Translations under genes and position numbers: made by a program
NCBI GenBank assembly: GCA_023212725.1
Contig: JALBYF010000015.1
Span: 231,898-295,897 of the forward strand
DNA length: 64,000 bases
Direction: 5' to 3'
DNA from: Tranzscheliella williamsii
Taxonomy: Eukaryota; Basidiomycota; Ustilaginomycetes; Ustilaginales; Ustilaginaceae
Part shown: positions 1 to 10,554 of the stretch, piece by piece
Layout: each line of letters starts with the position of its first letter
Position numbering within the stretch: the first letter of the stretch is position 1
The notes under the pieces: generated by a model
Databases searched by the model: none
What the model saw: only the letters and a program-made list of their open reading frames with translations
Told to the model about the DNA's origin: nothing

Positions 1-125
1 ACTTGGATCCATCCTCAATCACAGCGAAGCCGCCATGCAATTTCACTCTTCATGCAATTTCACGCACAGACTTGTGACTATAGTGTGGAGGCAGCCAGGA
101 TCACCGATCTTACACGGATAGAAGG

Positions 126-922
126 ATGTCTCGACGCTATCCTCTGCGCCTCGATCTTGATCATCAGACAGGTGCACACAGTAGCGCACAGCTGGACATG
201 ACGTCGCATACACTTGCCCGGTTCGACGGGTCACGCGAGCTGCTCGAGGATTGTGCGTTCTGCCGGATTGTCACTCAAGACGCACCAGCCCATATCGTAT
301 ACGAGGACGCCGAGAACGTTGCCTTTCTAGACATCCTACCGTTGCGGCGCGGTCACACGCTAGTCATCCCAAAAAAGCACGTCCAGCAGCTCTCCCATCT
401 AGCTCCTGACGACGCCGCATCGCTGGCCAAAGCCGTGGTCAACGTAGCAAAGGCCATCGGCATAGGTAAGTGTACGCCGCAACGGCCTGCGTTCGTCTTC
501 TACCAACCGACTTGCAAGCTCACCGACCGCTCGCTTCCCCCTTATGGCTCACCCCGCGCTACACCAGCCCTCGGCGACGAAAGAATACAAGTCGTAACAA
601 ACCAGATCTACGCGCAGATCGTTCCTCATGTGAGTTGTTGCTGCGCCGCAGAACCCTAAGGAATTGAGGAAATCGCTGACGGCGCAGTCGAGCACGCACC
701 GCGTTGCGTCTACATTAGGTCCATTTCCACATTGTGCCTGCGACGCTGCCAGGCACTGCTGCAACCGCGTTACGGACGCCGGCGAAACCATCCGCAGACA
801 CTACGCCGCTGAGTGTTTTCGGCCATGGACGCGAAGAACTCGACGACGAGGAAGCCGAGGCGCTTGCCAAGCAGATTCGAAGCGCAGCCAGCACCGTTAC
901 ACTGGCAGAGTCCAAGCTCTGA
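126..922 (+). CDS. HIT-family nucleotide hydrolase (HNT1-like), 3 exons
   Basis: Joined exons are 126-465, 568-629 and 719-922, giving 201 residues; introns are GTAAGT...CAG (466-567) and GTGAGT...TAG (630-718). The spliced product carries the HIT signatures: CAFCRIV near the start of the domain, the FLDILPLRRGHTLVIPKKH block, and the catalytic triad HVHFH, which is created only by joining exon 2 (ending PH) to exon 3 (VHFHIVPA). HIT proteins of the Hint branch hydrolyse nucleoside phosphoramidates or related adenylates; the substrate cannot be read from sequence. The C-terminal tail (about 60 residues) is acidic and helical. A second in-frame ATG at 198 would give a 177-residue protein starting closer to the domain; the start is therefore uncertain. 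The gene runs toward the complex I subunit gene on the other strand. Confidence 0.85.
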
Positions 923-1118
923 GCTATGCTGCGGAAACGGGAGCGCGCTGGCGTTCATACCCGCATGTCAAAGCGCACGGGCGTCCGTTTGTATTTGTAC
1001 CCACAGCCCTGAAGACGTTCGTGCTGTACCGGCCGTGTATCTGGCGGGTGTGCGCCCGGCGTCACATCGCCGTCGAAGGAAGCAGATGAGTGACGTCTAG
1101 AGCGACAAAGGATCTACA

Positions 1119-1786
1119 TTATTCGCTTGCTCGCTTAACCTTTAGGTCAGAAAGATCAGCTTGGGTGCCAGGGGCGATGCCGTGAGGTGATGCTTGTTCA
1201 AAGATCCTGGAAGCAGAAAAGGAGAATACACAGCGCAGTTTTAGCATGTGGACGGATGAGAGACGGGGGAGAGCGTGAAGCCAAGATCTACTTACTGGGG
1301 GAAGCGCAATCTGTGGACCGGTGGCCTCTCCGCGTCCTGGAACAGTAGCCTTTCCTCTGCCTTTTCCTTGACGAGTTCAAGATGACGAGCGTTCCGCTCC
1401 TTCCATACGGAGGTAGGCGTGGTCCAGTGCTCGATATATCGTGTCAGCCAGGGCTTCTGTCCTTGCAAGTGCAGGTTGTCATCGGACTCGTTACCCGGAG
1501 CAGAGCGGCCCGAGGACGATGCCTTGGACGGGTGTGGGTCGGCGTGGAGGCTAGAGACTCGGTAGAGACCGAAAGCAGCAAGAGTGCCCACAAACGTGTA
1601 TCGCCAGATGGGGGCGGTGAAGCCTTCGCTCGGATACTCCTCCTCGGCAGCTGAGCCAGCGGAGGAGGACGAGGCGGCCTGGTGGGCTCGGCTGGAGTGG
1701 ATTTGTCGAGCAGACGCAGATGCGACGAGCGATCTGTTGGCCACAGCTTGTCGAAGCACGGGACGGGAAGCGTTGGCGGCCATCAT
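1119..1786 (-). CDS. Mitochondrial complex I accessory subunit (Neurospora 17.8 kDa type), 2 exons
   Basis: Coding exons on the minus strand are 1786-1296 and 1206-1119 (192 residues), separated by an 89 bp intron with a GTAAGTA donor and CAG acceptor. Without splicing the frame stops immediately at the donor, so the last 29 residues are easily missed; they continue as QIFEQASPHGIAPGTQADL, matching my memory of the C-terminus of the fungal 17.8 kDa NADH:ubiquinone oxidoreductase subunit. The N-terminus (MMAANASRPVLRQAV...) is rich in Ala, Arg and Ser, as expected for a mitochondrial presequence. One transmembrane helix follows (IWRYTFVGTLAAFGLYRV), then a matrix or intermembrane part with WTTPTSVWKERN and ERPPVHRLRFP. 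The start is the ATG pair at 1781-1786; the frame is open further upstream but without presequence character. The family assignment is from recalled motifs, not from a search. Confidence 0.78.
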
Positions 1787-3390
1787 CTTGCGTATACTCG
1801 TGTCAGAGGGACAAGTCTGCTGACAAGGGAGGTCGCGACAGGTTGATATCGTCCATGTTCGAGCTGCCCTCAACTGGCATCTTGGTCCAAGCTTCGGATC
1901 CGTCCAAGTCCCTCTGAAAATACAGTCTCGAAATGGACTTGGCACTGTGATCGGCAAAACGCTATGTAACTACCGTACGACTCAATAGACCCTCCGCGCT
2001 CTAACATTCTCTCGCTTTTGTTTCCGACCTGCTGCTCGACGATCTTTGCGAACGTTTAGCAGCTGTCGTGCAAAGTAAATAAAGCAAGCGTGTTGGTCTC
2101 AGTTGCGAGGCGCATTAGCATTCAGTATAGTCAGCGTGAAGCCGTGTCGGAAAGACAAGTCAAACAAGGCTGCAAAGCTAAGGCGCTGCGTTACAGTAGT
2201 GCTTGGCACCGCTCAACGGCTTATATAGCTGTATGCATGGATTCTTCTCTCACTCAGCCCGCGGCCGCTCCATCGGGTTCGGCTGGCAACTATGCATGCG
2301 CCTTTCCGTGATGGAGCCAGCACTAAGTTGCCATGCAAGTGGCTCCTGACCCTTCTCTCTTCGCCCCCTGCCAGCGACCGAACACAGTGCAAGCAGGCGG
2401 AGCGGATGGATAGGTACGATGGCAACCAAGCGGCGCCCTAGCTGCCTGCTGCTGCACACTCGCTTCTTCTCCGCGACACTGGCTAGAGTGAAGCACGCCC
2501 CTTTCGTGAATTAGCGCCTTGCTGTCCTCGCCATGTTCATTTGCAATGTCCGCGCTGTTGGTTTTGCAGGCGAATCGAGAGGTAGTGGGCCGACACTTAA
2601 AGCCACGACCAATGGTAAGCGGTGCAGAAAACAGAAGGCAACCCTTACTTGATGCAGGTCAGAGAGGCAAGTTAGCCAAGGCCTTTGTTTTGACATGGGT
2701 TGCGAATATTCGACTTCATTTCACGCAAATGCATCTTTGAACACTTTTAAAGTACACTTTCGATTTGTATCACGAAACGCGTTAACCTTAGCATTTTTCA
2801 AGTCGATCTACGCCAGCAGCTGGCAAAGTTGGGTTGAGCCAACACAGCGTACGAGTTGCCAGGTGTAGTAGTATAGTAGTAGGATAGACATGGGATCAGC
2901 ACTTGGGCGGCCATAGTTTGGCACGTCGGTCCTTCACCCGTGGCGGCTCCATCGTCATCCCATTCACCTCGTCGCTGCCGTTGCTTGCCTCTGCTTCATC
3001 TATACCTTAGCATCTTCTACACCTTCGCCGCCCTTGGCGACCTTTCGTTGTGTCCGTTTCCCTCCGTTTCCTTCGACTAGACCTCGACGCTTCCGGCCAT
3101 CCTTACACGCTCTTTTCGTTTGCACGTCTTCCCAGCACTGCTCTGCTCGACCGTCCCACAGCCTACCGTGGCGCTGCCCTACCGTAGGATCGTCGCCCGC
3201 CCACCGACCCGCCCGCTACTCGTCTCTGCGCTTTGGGCAATTCCATCTTCGCAACTCGTAGCAACCGAAGCAATGTCAGGCCGGAACTGAGAGGCGCACC
3301 ATTCTTGACATCAGCATTTCGCTCCAAGCACCATAACCCAGCTCAGTCATCTTACCAGCGAGGAGCTAGCCACTGCGCCTCGGCTTCACC
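1787..3390. other. Divergent intergenic region, complex I subunit / RAX2
   Basis: No convincing coding region. It serves as upstream region for both flanking genes. It holds one CGCTCTAACAT motif copy at about 1997-2007, about 215 bp upstream of the complex I gene, and a long pyrimidine-rich leader (about 2930-3390) just before RAX2. Short open frames here lack codon bias and recognisable domains. Confidence 0.6.
1997..2007. promoter_or_regulatory. CGCTCTAACAT motif copy
   Basis: One member of the recurrent intergenic motif CGMTCTAACA seen across this window; here about 215 bp upstream of the complex I subunit start. Function is inferred only from recurrence and position. Confidence 0.4.
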
Positions 3391-6300
3391 ATGGTGACAT
3401 CCCAACCATCGTCACGCGGCCCGCGGCGCTATCGTGGTAGGACAACAGCCTCGAGTCTCCTTTCTTGTGCCGCCCTACTGTTGGCCGCCGCACCAACGAC
3501 ACTGGCCGCAGCCAGCGACTTCCCATCCATAGACTTTGGTCTCCTTGGTGCCGTGAGCATCGCGGGCTCGTTTGCAGGTATCGAGATATGGAACCAGACC
3601 GGCTCGTCTACAAGCCCAAATACCACCTACAATTCCGCCGCCTCCACCCTGCTCTCTCGCGCTGCCAATGGCACTCTCTCCAGGATTGGCGCCACCGAAA
3701 ACGGTGGTACCATCCGTGCCATCTGTCAGATGCAAGCACAACCTAACCTCGTTTACATAGCAGGCAACTTCTTCTCGCTAGAGGGCACCTCTGTCAGCAA
3801 CATCGCCGCTTATAATCCATCGACCCATACCATCGACAATCTTGGCGGTGGACTTGATGGCACAGTCAGGGCGCTCTTCTGCGATAACGACCACCAGCGA
3901 GTTATTGCCGGCGGTACTTTTTCTGGCCCCACCTCTGGCAAGACGGATCGCTACTTAGGTAACCTAGCCACTTGGGATATAGCTGCTGCTACCTGGGTTC
4001 CGGTCGATTTCGGCGGCCTCAATGGTACCGTCCACACCATTGCAGCGGGGGGCAACAGCTCTTTGGTACGCTTTGGTGGAGATTTCGAAACCCAGTTCGC
4101 GTCCATGGGCATCAACGGAACCCAGTCGGGAACGAACACCTCTGCCTCTTCGCTCACCGCAGCACTTACCCCCATCTCGCTAGGACAGGTAGAATTCGTA
4201 GGTGGTCCCAGCTCGGCCCTCAGCGGATTTGACAATCCTGCCCAGATCCTCTGCCCTCAGGGCGGCGATGGAAGCGGCAACTCTTATCTTTTCGGCGATG
4301 GTGTTATCGGTCGTCTCACCGCGCGTGCCTTCCGTACAATGGAAGTGCGCGCCATCCGACTTGGCAACACTTTTGTCGAGGGCCGTGGAACCAAGACCTT
4401 TGGTGTGGTTTCCATCCCGGACAATACCGAGCTGGAGCTGATCTACCTCGACCCGACCACAAACCGGAATGTCAGCTGTACCAACAATTGCACCTTGTCC
4501 CACGACCCTACAATCCCATATCAGGATTTCCTCATCGCCGACACTCCCGGCAACAATGCCGCCGGTGGCGTCAAAACGCTTACGGGTATTCAATTCACCG
4601 CAGAGGAGTACTACGGAGCGGGAGCAGGTCTGCACGTCCTCGAGCTCCTCTCTGTCGGCGGCTGGGCTTACGCCTACAATGCCCTCAACCGTGGTGGGTG
4701 TGACTCGAATCAATCAGGCGTGAACGGCACCACCTCTTCAGCCACAAATGAGGGAGGTTGGTATACCAGCGCCATCACCACCCTTGCTGGCACCACCGAG
4801 CCTGTCCTAGCCTTGACCGACTCGTACAGCGCCCTGCAGACGGATCTTTCAGCCACGGTCACTTGGGCCGTAGATATTCCTTATAACGGCAACTACACCA
4901 TCAACATGTTTGTCCCTGGCTGTCAATCCAGTGGTCAATGTGGCGAGAGGACCGAGGTCAATGTCAATGTTTTCGCCCTCGAGGGGTCCCAAGGTAATCT
5001 GACACGTATCTCTCAGACCAACCAACAGGACCAGACCGTCCAAATCTACAGTGGTGAGGTCAACAAGGCAGCCCCCGGATTCCAGCCGACTGTCATCCTC
5101 TCCATTCCTTCGGACGCCCCAAGACCGTCCAGCGGCGATCAGTTCACTGTCGTCGCTGATAAAGTCAGTTTCCTTCTTCGGGATAGCAACGAGACTCTGC
5201 AGATGGCGCGTTCAAGCGGATTCGGCCTGCTCGAATACAATCTTGCCGACACGGCCATAGCTGCCACGAAAACCAACGGCACGGGAGTCTTGCCAAACAC
5301 GACCATGACCGACCTTAGCACCTTTGCAACAACGCTTTACAGCTATGGCATCCGCAGCAAAGGGGATTCCAACCGCGTATCAGCCATTGCGAACGCGGCA
5401 GGGAGGACATTTGTAGGCGGTTCCTTCACTTCGCGAGGCAACATCTCGTTTGCTAATCTTGCCGGCTTCACTGCCAACGCGGCGGGGAGGGAAGCCATTC
5501 CAATTGCCAACGGTGGCCTCAACGGGCCCGTCAATGCACTTGCCACGTTGGGAGATTTCCTTTACGCCGGAGGAGAGTTTACCAGCACGGCGGACAACGC
5601 CATGCAAGTGTCGTACGTCGCTCGATACGATCCCAACGCCAACGCTTGGACGGCACTGGGCGGAGGTCCCAATGGAGCCGTCACCTCGATCTTTCCTCTT
5701 GGACCTGATGCACTTCTTGTGGCCGGCGAATTTGCCACCGTCAACGGTACGGGGCAGTCTGGCGGATATGCGGTCTGGAACATGACCACTAACTCCTGGC
5801 AGACGCAAAGCGCCTTCCTATCCGCTGAGATGACAGCAGCTTATGCCGATTACGCCGCCTCGACCCCACTCAGTTTCCTCGCTGGTAGCGTCAAGGCGAT
5901 GAGCTCGACCTCCGCCTCAGGAGCTGCCCAACTCGAAGCACCCAGCGAGGATGGGGAGCTGCCAACGATTGAGTCACTCAACTTCCAGTTTGCCTCGGAC
6001 AAGGGTTCGTCGTCGTCTAGTTCTGCTCAGCGGAGAAGCTATGGAAGCTTTGCCCAGCATGAACAGAAGCCTGACAGCAACCAGCTTGGCTCAGAGCTTG
6101 CAAAACGTGCTAACAGCAAGTTGACATCCCGGATTCTCAGCCTTCTGCCTCGGAGCTCGGAAGAGGCTGCTTCGAAGCTTAGCACGCCTTCACTGAGCAA
6201 AAGGGCAGACATCATGCAACCCTCGTCACTTAGCTCCAATGGAACAAACGAGATTCTTGCCAGCGCCTTTTGGCAGCGCGATGATGGCTCGTACGTCAAC

Positions 6301-7932
6301 ATCGTTGGTGGCAACTTCACCACCACCGCTGGCATTCGCAACCTGGCTTTGTACGACGACAAGACCGACCTCCTGTCTCCATTCCCAGAAGTGCAGAGCA
6401 GCTTAAAGCACAACGATCTGTCGGTGGTGAGGGCATTGCTCGTCGACTCCGATCTGCTCTACGTGGGCGGTGATGGCGGGTTCGAGACGTATGACTTGAA
6501 GAAAGCCGCATGGGTCAGCACTGGTGCGGCCCTCTCGATTAGTTCCAACCAGGTCCTTTCGATCACTGCGATCAACCACCGGCCAGATACGACAACCGTG
6601 GTCGTTAGCGGCTCCTTCACCTCGGCCGGCTCGCTGCCGTGTCTCAATGTTTGCTTATGGGACTCAAGTTCTCGGCGTTGGTCACCTCTTGGTGCTGGCC
6701 TGAGCGGACAGATCTCTGCGGTCGATTTCGCGGGCGCCAAAGCCAATCAGCTCATTCTTGCCGGCTCGATGACGGTCAACGGAGACGAGGCTTCTCTGGC
6801 TAGCTACAACTTTGATACCCAGACCTGGAGCAGCCTTGGAACCGTCGGATCAGGCACTGGCCAAGTTCCGGGGCCCGCCACCGCTGTCAGCGTTAACGAT
6901 CTTAAGGCCAATGCCATCTTTGTCGCCGGGCGCAACGCTGACGGTGACAGCCCCTATCTGGTCAGGTGGGACGGGACCCAGTACGAGACGGTGGCAAGCG
7001 ACCAGTTCCTTTCGGATACCGGTATCTCCCAGCTGACGTTTGTTCCCCTTTCCAAGGCGCACTCTTCCAACGCCATTCTCGAAGACAACCGACTGTTGGT
7101 GGTCAGCGGCGCGCTCATGACGCGAGACTTTGGGAATATCTCTAGCATTTTCTTTGATGGGCAAGACTACATTCCTTTCCTTGTCGCCACCAACCTGGAT
7201 GGATCTTCCGGCATTGTCCGGGCCTTTAGCCGGTCGACAGAAGTGCTGAAATTCCCGAATCTGCATCATCTGGCCGTCGGGCTGGTCATCCTCATTTCGA
7301 TCGCTATCGGGCTCGGCATTGTCTTTTTACTGGTCCTGATCGGCTTGATATGGGCATTGAGCCGAAGACGACCGGAGCGCAACGTCGATGTGCCCATCTC
7401 GGCGAGCGACGAGTCGCTGGGGCTGGGAGAGAAGAAGAGGCCATCAAGCTTGTTGGCGACGCTCAACGCGGCAACCGAGTCGGCAATGCTCGGCGGCGCC
7501 GGTGCTGGCGCCGCTGGCGCAGCGGGGGCCATGGCTGCCGGTTCTGCAGCGGGACACCACAACCGTCAAGACTCGGCGGCCTTTGGCACGCAGGATCACA
7601 GCGATGAAACAGGCGCCTCGAACTATCACAGCGAAGCAGGTCGAAGCGGGCAGACGAACTACGCGACGGACGAGGGCCACTTTTCGGAGGCAGAGATAGC
7701 TGCTGGCGGGGCGGGGGCAAGCGCCGTAGAGCTGATGGCAGACCAGGATGACTCGCCTCTGGAAGGCATTCCGGCTCACGGCAGATACGACTTTGTCCCC
7801 AAGCACGAGTCTGAACTGCCGTTGACGGCTGGCGAGCCCATCGAAATTCTCGATGATCAAGACAAGCACTGGTGGCTCGCTCGGAACGCTCGCGGACAGA
7901 CTGGCGTCGTGCCTAGCTCGTACGTGATGTAA
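3391..7932 (+). CDS. RAX2: RAX2-type cortical polarity marker with C-terminal SH3 domain
   Basis: A single-exon, 1513-residue type I membrane protein. An N-terminal signal sequence (about residues 18-42) precedes a very long extracellular part built from repeated segments of the form GG.F....G..NLA.Y, with GG(L/P)NG(P/A)V linkers, the beta-propeller-like repeats of Rax2 (cortical marker for cell polarity). Many N-x-S/T sites are present. One transmembrane helix lies at about 1291-1318 (HLAVGLVILISIAIGLGIVF), followed by a basic stop-transfer and about 190 cytoplasmic residues with an Ala/Gly-rich stretch. The last ~50 residues (about 1463-1513) form an SH3 domain with ALYDY-like RYDFVP, the DKHWWLARN tryptophan pair and GVVPSSYV. 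Yeast Rax2 works with Rax1 in bud-site memory and lacks this SH3 as far as I know. A Ser-rich insertion near 875-945 contains two Lys-Arg sites (about 905 and 937) that could be Kex2 cleaved. Confidence 0.9.
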   Translation: MVTSQPSSRGPRRYRGRTTASSLLSCAALLLAAAPTTLAAASDFPSIDFGLLGAVSIAGSFAGIEIWNQTGSSTSPNTTYNSAASTLLSRAANGTLSRIGATENGGTIRAICQMQAQPNLVYIAGNFFSLEGTSVSNIAAYNPSTHTIDNLGGGLDGTVRALFCDNDHQRVIAGGTFSGPTSGKTDRYLGNLATWDIAAATWVPVDFGGLNGTVHTIAAGGNSSLVRFGGDFETQFASMGINGTQSGTNTSASSLTAALTPISLGQVEFVGGPSSALSGFDNPAQILCPQGGDGSGNSYLFGDGVIGRLTARAFRTMEVRAIRLGNTFVEGRGTKTFGVVSIPDNTELELIYLDPTTNRNVSCTNNCTLSHDPTIPYQDFLIADTPGNNAAGGVKTLTGIQFTAEEYYGAGAGLHVLELLSVGGWAYAYNALNRGGCDSNQSGVNGTTSSATNEGGWYTSAITTLAGTTEPVLALTDSYSALQTDLSATVTWAVDIPYNGNYTINMFVPGCQSSGQCGERTEVNVNVFALEGSQGNLTRISQTNQQDQTVQIYSGEVNKAAPGFQPTVILSIPSDAPRPSSGDQFTVVADKVSFLLRDSNETLQMARSSGFGLLEYNLADTAIAATKTNGTGVLPNTTMTDLSTFATTLYSYGIRSKGDSNRVSAIANAAGRTFVGGSFTSRGNISFANLAGFTANAAGREAIPIANGGLNGPVNALATLGDFLYAGGEFTSTADNAMQVSYVARYDPNANAWTALGGGPNGAVTSIFPLGPDALLVAGEFATVNGTGQSGGYAVWNMTTNSWQTQSAFLSAEMTAAYADYAASTPLSFLAGSVKAMSSTSASGAAQLEAPSEDGELPTIESLNFQFASDKGSSSSSSAQRRSYGSFAQHEQKPDSNQLGSELAKRANSKLTSRILSLLPRSSEEAASKLSTPSLSKRADIMQPSSLSSNGTNEILASAFWQRDDGSYVNIVGGNFTTTAGIRNLALYDDKTDLLSPFPEVQSSLKHNDLSVVRALLVDSDLLYVGGDGGFETYDLKKAAWVSTGAALSISSNQVLSITAINHRPDTTTVVVSGSFTSAGSLPCLNVCLWDSSSRRWSPLGAGLSGQISAVDFAGAKANQLILAGSMTVNGDEASLASYNFDTQTWSSLGTVGSGTGQVPGPATAVSVNDLKANAIFVAGRNADGDSPYLVRWDGTQYETVASDQFLSDTGISQLTFVPLSKAHSSNAILEDNRLLVVSGALMTRDFGNISSIFFDGQDYIPFLVATNLDGSSGIVRAFSRSTEVLKFPNLHHLAVGLVILISIAIGLGIVFLLVLIGLIWALSRRRPERNVDVPISASDESLGLGEKKRPSSLLATLNAATESAMLGGAGAGAAGAAGAMAAGSAAGHHNRQDSAAFGTQDHSDETGASNYHSEAGRSGQTNYATDEGHFSEAEIAAGGAGASAVELMADQDDSPLEGIPAHGRYDFVPKHESELPLTAGEPIEILDDQDKHWWLARNARGQTGVVPSSYVM

Positions 7933-9143
7933 ACGACCCTGCTGCTCTCATCTCGCCCCCGGTCATCTTCTCTGCTATGCTAGCTGTGCCGCGGGGCTGT
8001 CTTCTGGCTTGTCCGTGTCTTTATCCATGTACCACCGCCACTACTTCCCACGTTTTCCACTAATCAGACTTACAGCAACACTCTTTTCGACCCCGATGTA
8101 AAAAGCTGGTGCGCCGCCTCACGGTCAGCAAGCGTCCGCCAGTAGCCGCGGCATACCCTCCGGAATCCGTGCGTAGCCACGCATGCGCTGGCCACCACGA
8201 CACCGGAACCTCACCGTCCTTTCCTTCGTATCCACTTCGAGCTTCGTGCGCGTCTTCTCAGATGCTTGCACAGCCGAGCCTTGTTCCCGGCCCCCTCCGC
8301 GCGCGTTCACGCAGGTGTGTCCGCATCTTGTTCGTTTGCCCCGCTTGTCTTTTTTGTCCCTTCACCGTCAATGCACCTTGTTAGAACTTGCTTTGCCTTT
8401 CGTGCATTTGTGATGTGCGGTGAAGAGCCACGCCATAGGAGTGACACAGATGGTGAGCAGAAGACCCAAGATGCTGAGCACTGGCACCACACAGGGGCAG
8501 AAACCGAGTTGAGTGAGGGATAGGGCAAACGGGATCAGTGTTAGATCTTCTGCCTTCGACGTGTGGAAAGCAAGCCGGCTTCCGAAGGGTCGTCACTGCC
8601 GCCTGGACCTCTCGATCCTGGTTTCTCTGTTCCGGTTGAGCCTTTTCTCATCTACTACAGCTGCCACCCTACTGCCTTTCCCAGTCCCGCACCGGCCTTT
8701 TCCGCATCAAGCTGCTTACAGTCGAGTACGAGCATCAGCGCCGGCTTTTTTCGTCTGCGTCGTTACGCCATTACGCTTGGACATATCGAGCAGGCTGGTC
8801 CTTTCTCCGTTCGCCAAGGACTTCGTCCACCGCCTTGTTTGTTCGCGAAGAGCGACGGTGGCACGGTCCTGAGGAACGCCGGGCAACGAGGCTGCGCATA
8901 GCGTTACCCTGGGTTTCTCGCCTCGCTCACCTTTGCTGAGAGTCGTACTGCCTGCATCGCAGTCGTCGCCGCTCCTCTCGTTTTCAGAAGCCGCAGGAAG
9001 CAGCGCATGATACCCGGATCCGGTTTCTCGAAACGCATCTGTCTTGTATTGCCCATAGACGCGCGGACGTCCTCCTAGTTACGTCTGCTGGGCCCCGCCA
9101 CTCGACCAGCGATCTGCGCAAGCTTCGATAGCCGAACTCAAGC
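7933..9143. other. Intergenic region RAX2 - PPG1
   Basis: No supported gene. It contains the RAX2 3' region and a long, pyrimidine-rich leader of PPG1. A TGTTAGATC copy of the shared motif lies at 8539-8547, about 600 bp before the PPG1 start, and a weaker TGTTAGA at 8379-8385. Confidence 0.55.
8539..8547. promoter_or_regulatory. GATCTAACA motif copy (minus orientation)
   Basis: Exact 9-mer of the recurrent intergenic motif, read as TGTTAGATC on the plus strand, in the upstream region of PPG1. Function inferred from recurrence. Confidence 0.4.
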
Positions 9144-10224
9144 ATGGCGTTCGATCTAGATGCGTGTATAGCGACGCTGCTCAAGAAGCAGCTGCTCGGC
9201 GAGGCGCTGCTGAAGGAGATCTGCGAAAAGACCAAAGAGATCCTGATGCGCGAGTCCAACGTAGTCCATATCTCGGCCCCCGTCACGGTCGTTGGCGATA
9301 TTCATGGGTAGGTTGGCGGTCGGCGGTTGCCTCTTGGCGCACCGCTGCGTGTCGCACCGCTGCACAGCCGCGTCTGCGGGTGAGCCTTGCCACTGACCGT
9401 TGCTCTCTTGTGGTTCTGTATTCGTGCCGCTTTGCAGACAGTTCTATGACTTGATAGAGATCTTCCGTATCGGCGGATATGCGCCGCACACCAACTACCT
9501 CTTCCTGGGCGACTATGTAGACCGGGGGCTCTTCTCGGTCGAGACGATCTCGCTTCTGACATGTCTGAAGCTGCGATATCCGGACCGCGTGCAGCTGATT
9601 CGCGGCAATCACGAGTCGAGGGCGGTGACGCAGACGTACGGATTCTACACCGAGTGCCAGCGCAAATACGGCTCGGCGAACGTCTGGACGTATTTCACGG
9701 ATATGTTTGACTTTTTGACGCTGTCGGTGGTGATTGACGACCAGATCTTTTGCGTCCACGGTGGGCTGTCGCCGTCGGTGCACTACATTGACCAGGTGAA
9801 GATCATCGACCGGTTCCGGGAGATCCCGCACGAAGGCCCGATGGCGGACCTGGTCTGGTCGGACCCGGATCCGGACAAGGAGGAGTTCGCCATCTCGCCG
9901 CGCGGCGCGGGCTACACGTTTGGCGCCTCGGTGGTCAAGCACTTTCTGCAGCGGAACAAGATGTCGCACATCCTCCGCGCACACCAGCTGTGCATGGAGG
10001 GCTTCAGCGTCCTCTACGACGACCGCCTCTCGACCGTCTGGAGCGCCCCCAACTACTGCTACCGCTGCGGCAACATGGCCTCGATCCTCGAGGTCTTTCC
10101 CGACGGCTCCAAGCACTTTAACACCTTCGAGGCCGCCCCCGAAAACGAGCGCGACGGCCCCAACCAGCACAACCTCCAGGGCCTCCCCAACGGCAAGCAC
10201 GAGGCAGTCGAGTACTTTTTGTGA
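9144..10224 (+). CDS. PPG1: PP2A-like Ser/Thr phosphatase catalytic subunit PPG1, 2 exons
   Basis: Exons 9144-9307 and 9438-10224 encode 316 residues; the 130 bp intron (GTAGGT...GCAG) splits the Gly codon of the GDIHG motif, and splicing restores VVGDIHGQFYDL. All PPP-family metal and catalytic motifs are present: GDIHG (51-55), GDYVDRG, RGNHESR and the HGG. The segment [18 protein letters not shown] closely matches yeast Ppg1 rather than PP2A, PP4 or PP6, as does VVHI..PVTVVGD near the N-terminus. The protein ends EYFL, resembling the C-terminal leucine carboxymethylation motif of PP2A-type enzymes. In yeast, Ppg1 acts in the Far/STRIPAK-related phosphatase complex. The start ATG at 9144 gives a normal N-terminus for the family. 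A tRNA gene follows about 200 bp downstream. Confidence 0.93.
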
Positions 10225-10427
10225 CATCCACGCAATGAAAAGCATACATCCGCAGCCCGATTCTAGCCAGACCGACACTCACAGCCAGCCGTATCCCCTG
10301 TTGCGTTCACGTTCTTCAGAGGTGTTCCCAGAGCCGACTCGACTGTTTCGGATTTGGCCTGCGATTTAGGATTTACATTTTCGTGGCACGGCTGATATAG
10401 CCAATTTGCGCGCCACCGATCATCCAA

Positions 10428-10542
10428 GGCACTGTGGCGGAGTGGTTATCGCGTGGCACTAGAATCTGCATTCTAGAGTACTATCTACTCACCAATCATG
10501 CCATTCCCTCTGGGAGCATAGGTTCAAATCCTGTCAGTGTCG
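10428..10542 (+). tRNA. tRNA-Ser(AGA) with 33-nt intron
   Basis: The acceptor stem pairs GGCACTG (10428-10434) with CAGTGTC (10535-10541), with discriminator G at 10542. The D stem is GCG/CGC (10437-10439 and 10450-10452). The anticodon stem is TGGCA (10454-10458) with TGCCA (10499-10503); the loop is C, T, anticodon AGA (10461-10463), A37, then an intron at 10465-10497 and A38. A class II variable arm (TCCC/GGGA) and T arm (ATAGG, TTCAAAT, CCTGT) follow. The long variable arm plus discriminator G fit serine. A T-run from 10548 is a likely Pol III terminator. The intron was placed by stem pairing. Confidence 0.92.
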
Positions 10543-10547
10543 CTCTA

Positions 10548-10554
10548 TTTTTTT
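10548..10554 (+). terminator. Pol III T-run terminator of tRNA-Ser
   Basis: A run of seven T residues directly downstream of the tRNA 3' end, as expected for RNA polymerase III termination. Confidence 0.7.
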
